In this document: in pieces, positions 1 to 8,379 of the stretch
How the letters are laid out: every line of letters starts with the position of its first letter
How positions within the stretch are numbered: position 1 is the first letter of the stretch
DNA from: Phycisphaerales bacterium
GTDB taxonomy: Bacteria > Planctomycetota > Phycisphaerae > Sedimentisphaerales > Anaerobacaceae
Length of the DNA stretch: 44,932 bases
NCBI GenBank assembly: GCA_003170415.1
Contig: PMZJ01000006.1
Location: 1-44,932 of the forward strand
Reading direction: 5' to 3'
Program-made: the position numbers and the translations under genes
Notes under the pieces: model-generated
Databases searched by the model: none
What the model saw: only the letters and a program-made list of their open reading frames with translations
What the model was told of the DNA's origin: nothing

Positions 1-43
1 CCATCAAGGAAACAATGTTTTTCATAATTTCATTTGCATTCAT
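1..43 (-). CDS. 5' end of an unidentified gene, cut by the window edge
   Basis: Read on the minus strand, an ATG at 43 follows a good Shine-Dalgarno AGGAG at about 52-56. It opens a frame of 14 complete codons (MNANEIMKNIVSLM) that runs off the window. The gene would be divergent from proB. Fourteen residues are too few to assign a family. The ribosome-binding site and uninterrupted frame are the only evidence that this is a real gene start. Confidence 0.5.
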   Translation of the reverse strand, partial: MNANEIMKNIVSLM

Positions 44-309
44 ATTTATAATCTCCTGTTTTTTTGAAATCTACGAAAACTATACTTTTTCCCTAATAAG
101 ACACAAAGCATATTCTCTGGATTTTTAATTATATCGATTAAACTGGCATTGTCAAAAAAATCCGTGTAATCTGCGTAATCCCTTCTTCGCTGCGCTACGA
201 AGGGCAGGCCGTGAAATTTGAGGTTGCCTTTTATACCTTTTTGTGGTAATCCCTTTAATATCAAGATATTAAGTTCTTCTTGGTGTCTTTGTGTCTTGGT
301 GGTGAAAAT
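44..309. repeat. Intergenic region made of dispersed repeat pieces
   Basis: The divergent gap before proB contains three pieces that look like dispersed intergenic elements. One is a palindrome-like stretch at 184-209 (cttcgctgcgctacgaag). One is a 'gtgtaatctgcgtaatc' stretch at about 163-180. The third is a 'gtctttgtgtcttggtgg' stretch at 284-303. Relatives of the last occur at 1437-1507 and, reversed, near 12108-12135. No convincing promoter was seen. A 72-codon minus-strand frame here lies across the repeats and has no family likeness, so it is not called. Confidence 0.45.
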
Positions 310-1434
310 ATGCGAAATTTCGATAAATCAAAACGCGTTGTAATCAAAATCGGCACCAATATACTCTCAAAGGATGAGAGTATCGATTCTGGCTATGTGG
401 GCCAGATGGCCGGGCAGGTAAATTCACTGCTGAAGATGGGTAAGCAGGTGGTGATTGTTACCTCCGGCGCAATCGGGATGGGAGCGGGACAATTGAAGCT
501 TTCAAACAAGCCCAGCGATGTCCGGATGCGTCAGGCCTGTGCCGCCATAGGACAGCCGATGTTAATGGCGGAATACCGAAAGGCATTCGAGCAATTCGGC
601 GTTACAGTCGCCCAGGTGCTGCTTACCGCTGAAGTGCTGAATAATCGCAAGACCTATCTGAACCTGCAAAACTCGATTGAGACGCTTTTGAAACTTGGCG
701 TTGTGCCTGTCTTAAATGAAAACGACAGTATCTCAACCGCTGAAATAGGAGGCGCTCCTTCGACTTCGCTCAGGACAAGTTTCGGCGATAATGACCGGTT
801 AAGCGCACTTGTCGCGAGCAAAATCGACGCAGACCTTTTGATAATCCTCACCGATATCGACGCCCTGTATGACAAAGACCCGAAGAAATACGCAGACGCC
901 AAGCCGATAGATACGGTCTTTGAAATTACCGATTGTATAATCAAAAGCGCAGGAAGCAAGGGCAGCAAATTCAGCACGGGCGGTATGAAAACCAAAATCG
1001 AGGCCGCCAAAGTCGCCTCCAACGCGGGCTGCAAAATCGTCCTGGCCAACGGCAAAACCGAAAACGTCATCGAGCGAATCATCGCAGGCGAGACAATCGG
1101 GACATTATTTTTACCCAAACGCAAACTAAGCAACCGCGAAAGGTGGATTCTCAACAGCACACCAACAGGCGTGATAAATATCGACGACGGCGCTATTCGG
1201 GCGGTAAAGAACAAAAAAAGCTTACTGCCCAGCGGCATAAAATCAATAGAAGGGACATTTGAGGCAGGCGATTGTATCTGGCTCAATAACAAGGCAAAGG
1301 CCGTAACGAATTTCAGCAGCGCAGAATTAGAGACCCTGGCGGGCAAGCACTCTACCGAAATTCGCAAGCTCCTTGGCCCCAAACGCAGGGACGTTGTGGC
1401 GATACCGGAAGATATTGTCTTTGTGGATTACTGA
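310..1434 (+). CDS. proB: Glutamate 5-kinase with C-terminal PUA domain
   Basis: ProB phosphorylates L-glutamate to gamma-glutamyl phosphate, the first step of proline synthesis, in the cytoplasm. The N-terminal amino-acid kinase domain shows KIGTNIL, VTSGAIGMGAGQL, the NENDSIST loop, FGDNDRLSALVA and LTDIDALYD. A PUA domain follows (about residues 275-365). At 374 aa it has the usual size. I chose the ATG at 310 because GGTGGTGA lies just upstream and the protein starts where homologues do; an upstream in-frame ATG at 280 lies inside a dispersed repeat. Oddity: about 10 extra residues (GGAPSTSLRTS) split the conserved AEI/FGDND stretch and are encoded by a dispersed repeat at 754-780. proA is not in the window. 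Confidence 0.95.
   Translation: MRNFDKSKRVVIKIGTNILSKDESIDSGYVGQMAGQVNSLLKMGKQVVIVTSGAIGMGAGQLKLSNKPSDVRMRQACAAIGQPMLMAEYRKAFEQFGVTVAQVLLTAEVLNNRKTYLNLQNSIETLLKLGVVPVLNENDSISTAEIGGAPSTSLRTSFGDNDRLSALVASKIDADLLIILTDIDALYDKDPKKYADAKPIDTVFEITDCIIKSAGSKGSKFSTGGMKTKIEAAKVASNAGCKIVLANGKTENVIERIIAGETIGTLFLPKRKLSNRERWILNSTPTGVINIDDGAIRAVKNKKSLLPSGIKSIEGTFEAGDCIWLNNKAKAVTNFSSAELETLAGKHSTEIRKLLGPKRRDVVAIPEDIVFVDY
754..780 (+). repeat. Dispersed repeat embedded in the proB reading frame
   Basis: This 27-base stretch (gctccttcgacttcgctcag and following) encodes APSTSLRTS in the middle of a conserved glutamate-kinase segment. Its reverse complement resembles stretches at 30978-31005, inside the rluA-like gene, and at 34048-34071, which is intergenic. 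It appears to be a short mobile or repetitive palindromic element that was tolerated in frame. Confidence 0.6.
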
Positions 1435-1436
1435 TT

Positions 1437-1507
1437 AGCCACTAAGGCACAAAGACACGAAGAACAAAATAAGTAAAAAAACCTTAGTGTCTTGGTGACT
1501 TTGTGGC
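1437..1507. repeat. Inverted pair of 'cacaaagacac' repeats after proB
   Basis: Two copies of the same element face each other between proB and the next gene. The perfect arms cactaagg and ccttagtg are separated by an A-rich loop, and the outer gccac/gtggc can also pair. The transcript could fold into a long imperfect hairpin. There is no T-run, so it is not a classical terminator. Confidence 0.45.
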
Positions 1508-1533
1508 AAAAAACGGGAGGCATTGGTTAGGCC

Positions 1534-2409
1534 GTGATACACTTCAAGTGCGTATATTGCGGGCAGCGGATACTGGCAAACGATGACGGCCGGGGCAAGA
1601 AAGGCCTGTGCCCGAAGTGCGGACACACTATTTATGTCCCCCTGGTCTTCAAACCCGACAGCAATTTATCGCCTCTGGCGCTCCAGCCCCTTGCGACGCC
1701 AAAAGCGTGTATTTCCCCATCCGACAAGGACTCTTCTGTCATAGATAAATTATCGACCACAATCCCTCCCCTTCCCGACGACTTGACGGACCTGTACGAA
1801 GAGAAACTCGGCTTTCTAATCCCCAACTATGACGAGCTTTCGTTGTTCCTGATGGCGGTTGTATTTGTCGTCCTGTATTTCACCAACAACAGGTTACAGG
1901 ACGATATAGCCGCCTTTTTGATGCGCCTGGACGTGTGGCGGCGATTCATCTACGTCGCCCTGTTTATGCTCGGGATGTTCCTGTGCCTGTATCACGTCTT
2001 CACCTTGCGAAAAAAGACAGAAGCCGAAAAAGGGATTATGCTGCTGTTCGCCATAACGGTAAACGCGGCCACCGGCTTCATCGCCGGCTTTTATATGCTC
2101 AAAGAATGCCCCGGCTGGCTGCTCCTCTTCCCGGTATGGAACATAATCAACAGCGCCCTTATAATTCTAATGCAATACGTTGACCTCTTCGATGAAAGCC
2201 AAATCAGCGACCGTGACGCAACAATAACACAGGTAATCATCGGCCTGGCTGCCGTCCTTATAATTTTCTTCCTTTGCAATAACACCTTCAAGCTGCACTG
2301 GGCCATCACCTACTCGATTTGCATCATTTACACGACCAGCTTCGACAGGGGATTGCAAAGCGTCTTCCCGGGTTTGACCGGCCAAAAATACGAACAATCC
2401 GAGGTTTGA
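1534..2409 (+). CDS. Zinc-ribbon polytopic membrane protein, unknown function
   Basis: The 291-residue protein opens with an N-terminal zinc ribbon: CVYCG at residues 6-10 and CPKCG near residue 31. This N-terminal style is common in planctomycete membrane proteins. A linker of about 60 residues follows, then about six hydrophobic segments (for example LFLMAVVFVVLYF, VALFMLGMFLCLY, LLFAITVNAATGFIAGF, VIIGLAAVLIIFFL). The start is GTG at 1534, preceded by GGGAGG. It lies downstream of proB across a repeat and is convergent with the ETF operon. I recognise no catalytic motif. A membrane sensor or scaffold role would be a guess. Confidence 0.75.
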   Translation: MIHFKCVYCGQRILANDDGRGKKGLCPKCGHTIYVPLVFKPDSNLSPLALQPLATPKACISPSDKDSSVIDKLSTTIPPLPDDLTDLYEEKLGFLIPNYDELSLFLMAVVFVVLYFTNNRLQDDIAAFLMRLDVWRRFIYVALFMLGMFLCLYHVFTLRKKTEAEKGIMLLFAITVNAATGFIAGFYMLKECPGWLLLFPVWNIINSALIILMQYVDLFDESQISDRDATITQVIIGLAAVLIIFFLCNNTFKLHWAITYSICIIYTTSFDRGLQSVFPGLTGQKYEQSEV

Positions 2410-2416
2410 ATTTCTA

Positions 2417-2446
2417 AACGCTGCACGCTGTCCGCTGAACGCTGTA
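2417..2446 (+). repeat. 'cgctg' repeat element between convergent genes
   Basis: The stretch with cgctgcacgctgtccgctga recurs as its reverse complement at 11963-11992 (cagcgttcagcggacagcgt), and a shorter relative lies near 34012-34030. All three are intergenic, next to gene ends. Confidence 0.6.
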
Positions 2447-2451
2447 TTCTA

Positions 2452-4116
2452 TTACATCCTCTTGTAACGCGGGCCGCCTGTGCCTTCGGGTACAGTCCAG
2501 CGGATATTGTCGAAGGGACACTTTCTCTGGCAGGTCTTGCAATGCAGGCAGTTTGACGGGTTGGCGGGTTTTACTTCTCCCTGAACTGTTTCATACACGC
2601 CGCCCGGACAAAACGTAATACAGGGCGCCGCGAATTTTGGAATGCACTTTTCCTGACAGATATTGCTGTCAAGAATCGTCAAATGCGACGGCTGTTCCTC
2701 GCGGTGATGTGTCGCAGCCATAGCTGTAAAGGTGTCCTTATCGAAATGCTGACCGGGTCTTAGCCGATATGGCAGGACGGCAAGCGCCTCATAATCTTTC
2801 TCGATATTGAACGCGGGCAGCAATGTCCCCAGCACCGATAAAGGCATACCTTGCAATGGCCCGAACTTTGCGACGGTTTGCCTGAATTTGGCGGCACGTT
2901 TCATTTCTTTCGCGACGTTGGATTTCAAAAGCAAATCGGTATAACGAACCGCCGACTCAAGCGGATTATCAATTGTCTCTGTTATCGCCCTGGCCGCCAT
3001 CATCCCTGAATCAATAGCATTGTGCAGCCCCTTGATTTTGAGCATATTCACAAAGCCCGCGGAATCGCCCAGTATAATCACGTTGCCTTTGCCGATAGCG
3101 CCCGTAGCGGGGTCTCGCGGAACCGCGTTCCAGCCGCCTTCGGGAATCATCTTCGCGCCCGCCTCGACAACCGTGCCGCCCTCGATATATCTTTTCACCC
3201 TGCTGTGCTGCTTGAAAAGCGTCAACGCGTCCTGCGGATTGAAATCGTAATATTTCCAGTCGGCCCCGACAATCATCCCGACCGCCATGTGTTCCGCCGC
3301 AAGAGGATAAACGATTCCGCCGCCGAACATACCCGGCCCGATTACAGGCGTCCAAATCGGGTAGCCCATCGCGTGAATCACCCTGCCAGTGGTAAATTCG
3401 GCGTATTGTTCGGGCGAAACCTTAATCAGCTCTTTAACGCCCACCGAGTAAAGCTGATTCGCTTTTCTTTTAAGTCCCGCTTTTTCTACGAACTTCTCCG
3501 TCAAAAGCCCGTCGCAGCCCTCCGCCAGAACAATGTACTTCGCCTCGATTGTTTCGCCTTCGAGATAATTGGGCTGTTTGTGTCCTTCTTTATTTAGTCC
3601 CTGGTTGACAAGCTTGACCGCCGTCGCCCCATTGTCGTCAACGACGATATCCGCCGCCGCAAACCCGCAAAGCACCTCGACACCGAGATTCTTCGCGATT
3701 TGCCCGAGCCATTTGGTGAGTTTACTGATTGAAATCGTGTAATCGCCCGTGTGTGTCATCTGGCCGAAGCCCAGGCCGAAAAATTTCGCTAAGCGAATCG
3801 CTATATGAATATTTAAGCCGAATTTCTCGCCCAGCAGGAACAGGACGTCATCTTTGTCAATTTTATTCGCCAGCACGTCTTTCGCCGCGGCGCTGTTTTG
3901 CCAGCCGGGCGAAGCGGCATCGAGCAGCGTATGAATCGGCTCTTTTTCGAGGACCGCACCGGATAGATTATGATTGCCTAATTCGGCGCCCTTCTCGATA
4001 ACGCAAATCTCGGCCTGTGGCCTGAGAACCTTCAACTGAATCGCGCAACTCAATCCCGCCGGCCCGCCGCCGACTATCAAAACTTCAACTTTGCCAAAAT
4101 CACTATCGTTTGCCAC
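2452..4116 (-). CDS. Electron-transfer flavoprotein:quinone oxidoreductase (ETF-QO)
   Basis: ETF-QO is a peripheral membrane flavoprotein with a 4Fe-4S cluster. It passes electrons from reduced ETF to the quinone pool. The N terminus carries the FAD dinucleotide-binding motif VLIVGGGPAGLSCAIQL, and GDSAGFVN is the second FAD motif. The C terminus carries the ferredoxin-like cluster (CITFCPGGVYE and CLHCKTCQRKCPFDNI). At 554 aa it has family length. The start is GTG at 4116, which overlaps the TAG of the upstream fused ETF by one base (TAGTG) and has AGGAG just upstream; a longer reading inside the ETF gene is not needed. The one-base overlap shows translational coupling with its electron donor. 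Confidence 0.93.
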   Translation of the reverse strand: MANDSDFGKVEVLIVGGGPAGLSCAIQLKVLRPQAEICVIEKGAELGNHNLSGAVLEKEPIHTLLDAASPGWQNSAAAKDVLANKIDKDDVLFLLGEKFGLNIHIAIRLAKFFGLGFGQMTHTGDYTISISKLTKWLGQIAKNLGVEVLCGFAAADIVVDDNGATAVKLVNQGLNKEGHKQPNYLEGETIEAKYIVLAEGCDGLLTEKFVEKAGLKRKANQLYSVGVKELIKVSPEQYAEFTTGRVIHAMGYPIWTPVIGPGMFGGGIVYPLAAEHMAVGMIVGADWKYYDFNPQDALTLFKQHSRVKRYIEGGTVVEAGAKMIPEGGWNAVPRDPATGAIGKGNVIILGDSAGFVNMLKIKGLHNAIDSGMMAARAITETIDNPLESAVRYTDLLLKSNVAKEMKRAAKFRQTVAKFGPLQGMPLSVLGTLLPAFNIEKDYEALAVLPYRLRPGQHFDKDTFTAMAATHHREEQPSHLTILDSNICQEKCIPKFAAPCITFCPGGVYETVQGEVKPANPSNCLHCKTCQRKCPFDNIRWTVPEGTGGPRYKRM

Positions 4117-6209
4117 TACGAACGCTCCTGTAAAGCAGCGACTAATTCCGGCACCACTTTTTCCGCCGTGCCGACGATGTAGTAATCGCATTGTTTGAAA
4201 ATTGGCGCATTGGGGTCGCTGTTAATCGCCACGATTGTCTCGGTATTCGCGACGCCAATCATATGCTGAATCGCCCCCGATATCCCCATCGCCACATAAA
4301 GCTTTGGCCCCACCGCCGTGCCCGTCTGGCCCACCTGGCGAATCCTTTCTGCAAACCCCTGCTCAACCGCCGCACGAGATGCGCCTCTCTCGACGGGAAC
4401 ATTCAATCTCATCTGAATCGCCCCGCAAAGCTCGATGAGCAACTGCTCGTAATTGTCGCGGTCTTTCATTCCCTTGCCCCCGCTGACAATCACCTCGGCG
4501 TCGAAGTTGACTTTGCCCACTCCAAGCTCCGTTTTGATAATCTCCAGCGATATATCGTCTTTGGTAACGTTGACCTTGTGATTGATAACGTTGCCTTTTC
4601 TGGTCTTATCGGCTGGTAACCGTTTCATAACGCCGGGCCTGGCGGTAGCCATTTGTGATTTTGAATTTTTCGTGCAAATCGTCGCCATCACGTTGCCGCC
4701 AAGCGCTGGTCTCGTCTGGAACAGTGTCCCAATCTGCTCTTTGCGGGAGCTGTCGCGAATATCAAGACCCGTGCAGTCCGCGGTCAATCCGCACCCCACC
4801 CTGTATGAAATTAACGGCGCAAGCACTCTGCCCTGCGGCGTCGCGGCGTATAAAACAATCTGTGGCCAGTATTTACTCACCGCGTCGGCTATTACCTTGC
4901 GATGCGCAATCGGGTCAAACTCCGCCAGTAGCGGGTCGTCTATCGCATATACGTTGTCCGCTCCTCCGGCAATCAGCTCACCTGCCATCGACTGCAGCTT
5001 ATGACCCGCGATTACCACGCCCACATTCGTTTCTACAGAGCCGGCCAGGTCTCTCGCCTTTCCGATAAGCTCAAAAGTGGCTGGGTGAATTACGCCGTCG
5101 CGATGCTCCGCCACAACCCATACCTCACCCTTGTAACTCGGCTCCACGGCACGTAGGCCCGGCAGCATATCATCCAGCGCGTTCTTGTGAAAATGCTCGC
5201 CGGCAAACGCCACAATTTTTTCCTTCGTCTGTTCATCAATGCCCGCCGCGTCGCTTATACCAAGCTCACGCAGCTTATCGGTCAAAATTCTGTAATCCTC
5301 ATTCTCCTTGGCGGTCCCCTCGAAACTCCTGTCCAGCACGCTTTTTCTCTTCGCGGGCAAAACGTATCTCGCCGCCTGCTTATCGGCGCCGGCCGCACCA
5401 GCAGACGACTTGACGCTTTCAACGATTACTTCCGCCAATTGTCTCGCGTCTGAAAGATGCCTGCACTTTCTGCTGCTTTTCCCCGGCGGAAATACCCGTA
5501 TCACCCACGTCTTCGAACCCTTCGCCCCAATCAGCGTCGCGTTGATGTCCGAAGCGCCCCAGGTGATTACCTTATTCTTGTTCGCCCGCCTCGTCGCCGA
5601 AAACGACGCGAAAAGCGGATATTCATATTTGGCTACCGTGATTACCGCGGGCAATCGTTTCGGCGAAACCACCTGACTTCCGCCGCTTATGATTCTTGTA
5701 AACTCGAATCGTCCCGTCCTGAATTCGCAATCCGTCGCGTAAGCGATACAGGAAATACCCAATTCTTCCGCAATCTGTGGCGGCACCTGCGCGGTATCTC
5801 CATCGACGGATTGCATCCCCGAAACAACGAAGTAATCGTCGCTGCCGTTAAACAGCTCTTTGGCGATTTTTCTTATGGAACAGGCAAGCGGATTGGCGGT
5901 AGCCACGGTGTCGGCCCCGCCCAGCGCTCTGTCGGTCAGCATAACCACCGTATCAGCGCACCTGCTCAGCGAATATCTCAGCACCTCTTCAGCCATCGGC
6001 GGCCCCATCGTCAAAGCGACAATTTTCGCCTCCTTGTCGCCCGAAAGCTGACGCATACGATTCGCAAACGCGAGCGCCTGCGTATCAAGCTCATTTATGA
6101 CGCTCGCCAGGCGCGTCCGTATCAGCGTCCCCGTATCGGGGTCGAACGCGTTGTCCGTAATTTGCGATACGTCCGGGACCTGTTTGACTAAAACTATATA
6201 ATTGCTCAT
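4116..6209 (-). CDS. Fused electron-transfer flavoprotein, EtfB-EtfA in one chain
   Basis: ETF is usually a heterodimer that takes electrons from acyl-CoA and related dehydrogenases. Here one 697-residue chain holds both subunits. Residues 1 to about 260 are EtfB-like (YIVLVKQVPDVS start, then NELDTQALAFANRMR, and TVATANPLACSI). Residues from about 345 on are EtfA-like, with the FAD-binding region SGGKGMKD, ERGASRAAVEQGF, VGQTGTAVGPKLYVAMGISG and VAINSDPNAPIF. The linker near residues 260-340 is charged and looks poorly conserved. The gene directly precedes ETF-QO with a one-base overlap, so donor and quinone reductase are co-produced. No acyl-CoA dehydrogenase is in the window, so the primary substrate is unknown. 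Confidence 0.93.
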   Translation of the reverse strand: MSNYIVLVKQVPDVSQITDNAFDPDTGTLIRTRLASVINELDTQALAFANRMRQLSGDKEAKIVALTMGPPMAEEVLRYSLSRCADTVVMLTDRALGGADTVATANPLACSIRKIAKELFNGSDDYFVVSGMQSVDGDTAQVPPQIAEELGISCIAYATDCEFRTGRFEFTRIISGGSQVVSPKRLPAVITVAKYEYPLFASFSATRRANKNKVITWGASDINATLIGAKGSKTWVIRVFPPGKSSRKCRHLSDARQLAEVIVESVKSSAGAAGADKQAARYVLPAKRKSVLDRSFEGTAKENEDYRILTDKLRELGISDAAGIDEQTKEKIVAFAGEHFHKNALDDMLPGLRAVEPSYKGEVWVVAEHRDGVIHPATFELIGKARDLAGSVETNVGVVIAGHKLQSMAGELIAGGADNVYAIDDPLLAEFDPIAHRKVIADAVSKYWPQIVLYAATPQGRVLAPLISYRVGCGLTADCTGLDIRDSSRKEQIGTLFQTRPALGGNVMATICTKNSKSQMATARPGVMKRLPADKTRKGNVINHKVNVTKDDISLEIIKTELGVGKVNFDAEVIVSGGKGMKDRDNYEQLLIELCGAIQMRLNVPVERGASRAAVEQGFAERIRQVGQTGTAVGPKLYVAMGISGAIQHMIGVANTETIVAINSDPNAPIFKQCDYYIVGTAEKVVPELVAALQERS

Positions 6210-6368
6210 AACCCTTACACTCGAAGCTCAATACAAGACACCCAAACCTCAAATCCACCTGCCCTTGCCCCGCTAAACAGGTCATAATAGCAAAAGCGGG
6301 TATGATAGCCAAAAAATCCTTCGCCGTCAATTAAAACGCTTGGGACTGGATTTGAAACTGCAAAATAG

Positions 6369-6395
6369 TATAATGTGCCAGTCGGCTTATAGCCG
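6369..6395 (+). promoter_or_regulatory. Possible -10 box and small hairpin before the LamG gene
   Basis: A perfect TATAAT lies at 6369-6374, without a convincing -35 at normal spacing. A perfect 5-bp hairpin (cggct-tat-agccg, 6383-6395) follows, just before the Shine-Dalgarno GGAAAGG. The hairpin could affect translation; this is inference. Confidence 0.3.
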
Positions 6396-6412
6396 GGAAA
6401 GGAAAGGATGAT

Positions 6413-7171
6413 ATGCGTAACGCTATCGTACTAACAACAGCTTTATTAATTTTGGTGCCGGCCTGCGTAAAGGCCGTTGAACCCATCGGATGGTGGAAGT
6501 TCGAGGAAAAAGACGGAACTATCGCGAAGGATTCCAGCGGCAACGGTTTTGACGCGACAGTGAATTTCGGCGGAGGCTCCCCAATATGGTGTCCCGGCGA
6601 GGGATTCGACTCCAATGGCTGTGCAAAATTCACAGCCCAGCAGTCCGTCGTTATACCAAACGCTATATGGAGCCGCGTAAAAGACCAGGTGAGTATCGCC
6701 TTCTGGGTCAACCAGGATGCCGCCACTCCCCCGGACGAAAAATGGCCCGGCCCTTGGGGAATCGCGCCAACCGAGGGAGTATCGTTCCCTGACCCCAACT
6801 GGCTGAAACTGCGGGCTTTTGTGCCCTCGCCGAATAAGACAATTGATATTGGTAACGACACGGAGCATGTCTATTGGCAGCCAATAAGTGACAGCGACTA
6901 CGCCGGAAACTGGAATCTCTACGTCTTCGTCAAAGACGCCAACGAGTATTCGCTCCGCCTCTATCACAACGGCGACAAGGTCTCCGAAACATTCGGCGCT
7001 ATGCAGCCGATACCCAAAATCAGTAACTTTATGATTGGCGGCAGAATGTACCCCACTGCCGGCTGGTCGGGCAAAATCGATGACTTCAGGATTTACAACT
7101 GTGCCCTGTCAGCCGACGATGTGCTGAAACTGTACATGGCAAAACCTCAGCCAAAAACAGAAAAGAAATAA
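6413..7171 (+). CDS. Exported LamG / concanavalin-like domain protein
   Basis: The 252-residue protein starts with a Sec signal peptide (MRNAIVLTTALLILVPACVKA) ending near residue 21. A single LamG-like jelly-roll follows. WWKFEEKDGTIAKDSSGNG and the closing GKIDDFRIYNCALSADDV are hallmarks of LamG-3 domains. Such proteins bind carbohydrate or other surface ligands. No catalytic motif is visible. A GGAAAGG site precedes the ATG. It is divergent from the ETF operon and 37 bases upstream of a radical SAM gene. Confidence 0.85.
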   Translation: MRNAIVLTTALLILVPACVKAVEPIGWWKFEEKDGTIAKDSSGNGFDATVNFGGGSPIWCPGEGFDSNGCAKFTAQQSVVIPNAIWSRVKDQVSIAFWVNQDAATPPDEKWPGPWGIAPTEGVSFPDPNWLKLRAFVPSPNKTIDIGNDTEHVYWQPISDSDYAGNWNLYVFVKDANEYSLRLYHNGDKVSETFGAMQPIPKISNFMIGGRMYPTAGWSGKIDDFRIYNCALSADDVLKLYMAKPQPKTEKK

Positions 7172-7208
7172 TTAAACAGCGGGGAGAAAACACCACGGAA
7201 GGTGTGCT

Positions 7209-8372
7209 ATGACCGCGGTAATAAGCGTCCCTGATACCCGGCAGAAGCTGGAAATACTCAGCGCCGACGCACAATACGATTTGGCTTGTGCCTGCGGAAG
7301 CTCGGATAACGAGCACCGCAGGCGCGGGCCACAAGGCAAGTGGATTTATCCCGTCACCTTGCCAAATGGCGGAACCAGTATCCTCTTCAAAACCCTTGTC
7401 TCCAACGTCTGCTCCAACGACTGCAAATACTGTCCCCTGCGAGCCGACCAGGACGTCCGCCGATGCACCCTCAATGAAGAAGAAACCGTCAACACCTTTC
7501 TCGATTATTACAAACGAGGCGAGGTCTTCGGCCTGTTCCTCAGCTCAGGCGTTCTCGGCACCCCTGACGCCACTATGGAACGTCTCAACCGCATCGCCAA
7601 AATCCTCCGCTATCGTCGCGGCTTCCGCGGCTATATTCATCTCAAGGTCATACCCGGCGCAAGCGCAAACGCAATCGAGGAAGCCGTAAAACTTTCAAGC
7701 GCCGTCTCACTCAATATCGAAACACCCGGCGCCAAACACCTCGCCAAACTTTCCGATAAAAAACGCTTCATCGAAGATATCGTTGAACCGATTAAGCTCA
7801 TCAGCCGACTTACCGGCCGGGGCAATAAATACGAAAGAGTCAAACAGACCACGCAGTTTATCGTGGGTGCTGCCGACGAAACCGACTCCGAGATTGTCAA
7901 ATATATGTGGGGACTTTACGACCGCCTGAACCTCCGCAGGATTTACTTCAGCGCATATCAGAAAATTGATAATGCCGATTCTGGCAATTTATTTTCGAGC
8001 CACGAGCCACAAGCCCTGAGTCACGAGTCACAAGCCACGAGCGACGTCTTTGTCCGCGAGCACCGCCTTTACCAGGTCGATTTCCTCCTGCGAAGATATG
8101 GCTTTTCAGAATCCGATATTGTTTTCGACGAAACCGGCAATCTGCCCCTCGATACCGACCCGAAAGAATCCTGGGCCAAACGCAACCCGCAGTATTTCCC
8201 CGTCGATGTTAATAAAGCATCGAGAAATGAGCTTTTGCGTGTCCCCGGCCTGGGCCAAATCACCGTTGACCGAATCCTCGAACATCGAAAAACCGCCAGA
8301 ATCACAACCATCAGCGACGTCGGCAAAACCACATCGCGATTGAACAAGGCAAACTCGTATCTGGCGTTTTGA
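7209..8372 (+). CDS. SplB-like radical SAM protein, putative DNA modification/repair type
   Basis: The radical SAM motif is CSNDCKYC (Cys68, Cys72, Cys75). The surrounding pattern (DAQYDLACACGSS near the start, YYKRGEVFGLFLSSGV, HLKVIPGAS) matches, from memory, the family annotated 'putative DNA modification/repair radical SAM protein', often encoded beside a uracil-DNA-glycosylase-like protein. A helix-hairpin-helix at about residues 335-365 (NKASRNELLRVPGLGQITVDRIL) supports DNA contact. No glycosylase gene lies nearby. A repetitive insert (SSHEPQALSHESQATS, near residues 263-279) interrupts the region before REHRLYQVDFLLRRYGF. The start codon has AAGGTG within a small hairpin (acacc/ggtgt) as its likely ribosome site. 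Confidence 0.85.
   Translation: MTAVISVPDTRQKLEILSADAQYDLACACGSSDNEHRRRGPQGKWIYPVTLPNGGTSILFKTLVSNVCSNDCKYCPLRADQDVRRCTLNEEETVNTFLDYYKRGEVFGLFLSSGVLGTPDATMERLNRIAKILRYRRGFRGYIHLKVIPGASANAIEEAVKLSSAVSLNIETPGAKHLAKLSDKKRFIEDIVEPIKLISRLTGRGNKYERVKQTTQFIVGAADETDSEIVKYMWGLYDRLNLRRIYFSAYQKIDNADSGNLFSSHEPQALSHESQATSDVFVREHRLYQVDFLLRRYGFSESDIVFDETGNLPLDTDPKESWAKRNPQYFPVDVNKASRNELLRVPGLGQITVDRILEHRKTARITTISDVGKTTSRLNKANSYLAF
7996..8045 (+). repeat. Near-tandem 'gagtcacgagtcacaagc' repeat inside the radical SAM gene
   Basis: Two imperfect units of about 20-25 bases (cgagccacgagccacaagcc, then gagtcacgagtcacaagcca) lie in frame. They encode a hydrophilic insert of about 16 residues absent from the family pattern I know. 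The low-complexity sequence looks like an intergenic repeat that has entered a coding region. Confidence 0.6.
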
Positions 8373-8379
8373 CCGTTGC

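Noticed and set aside
654-1382. 242-codon minus-strand frame
   Set aside because: It lies wholly antisense to proB, whose product is clearly recognised; no family likeness.
5457-6191. 244-codon plus-strand frame
   Set aside because: Arg/His-rich shadow antisense to the fused ETF gene.
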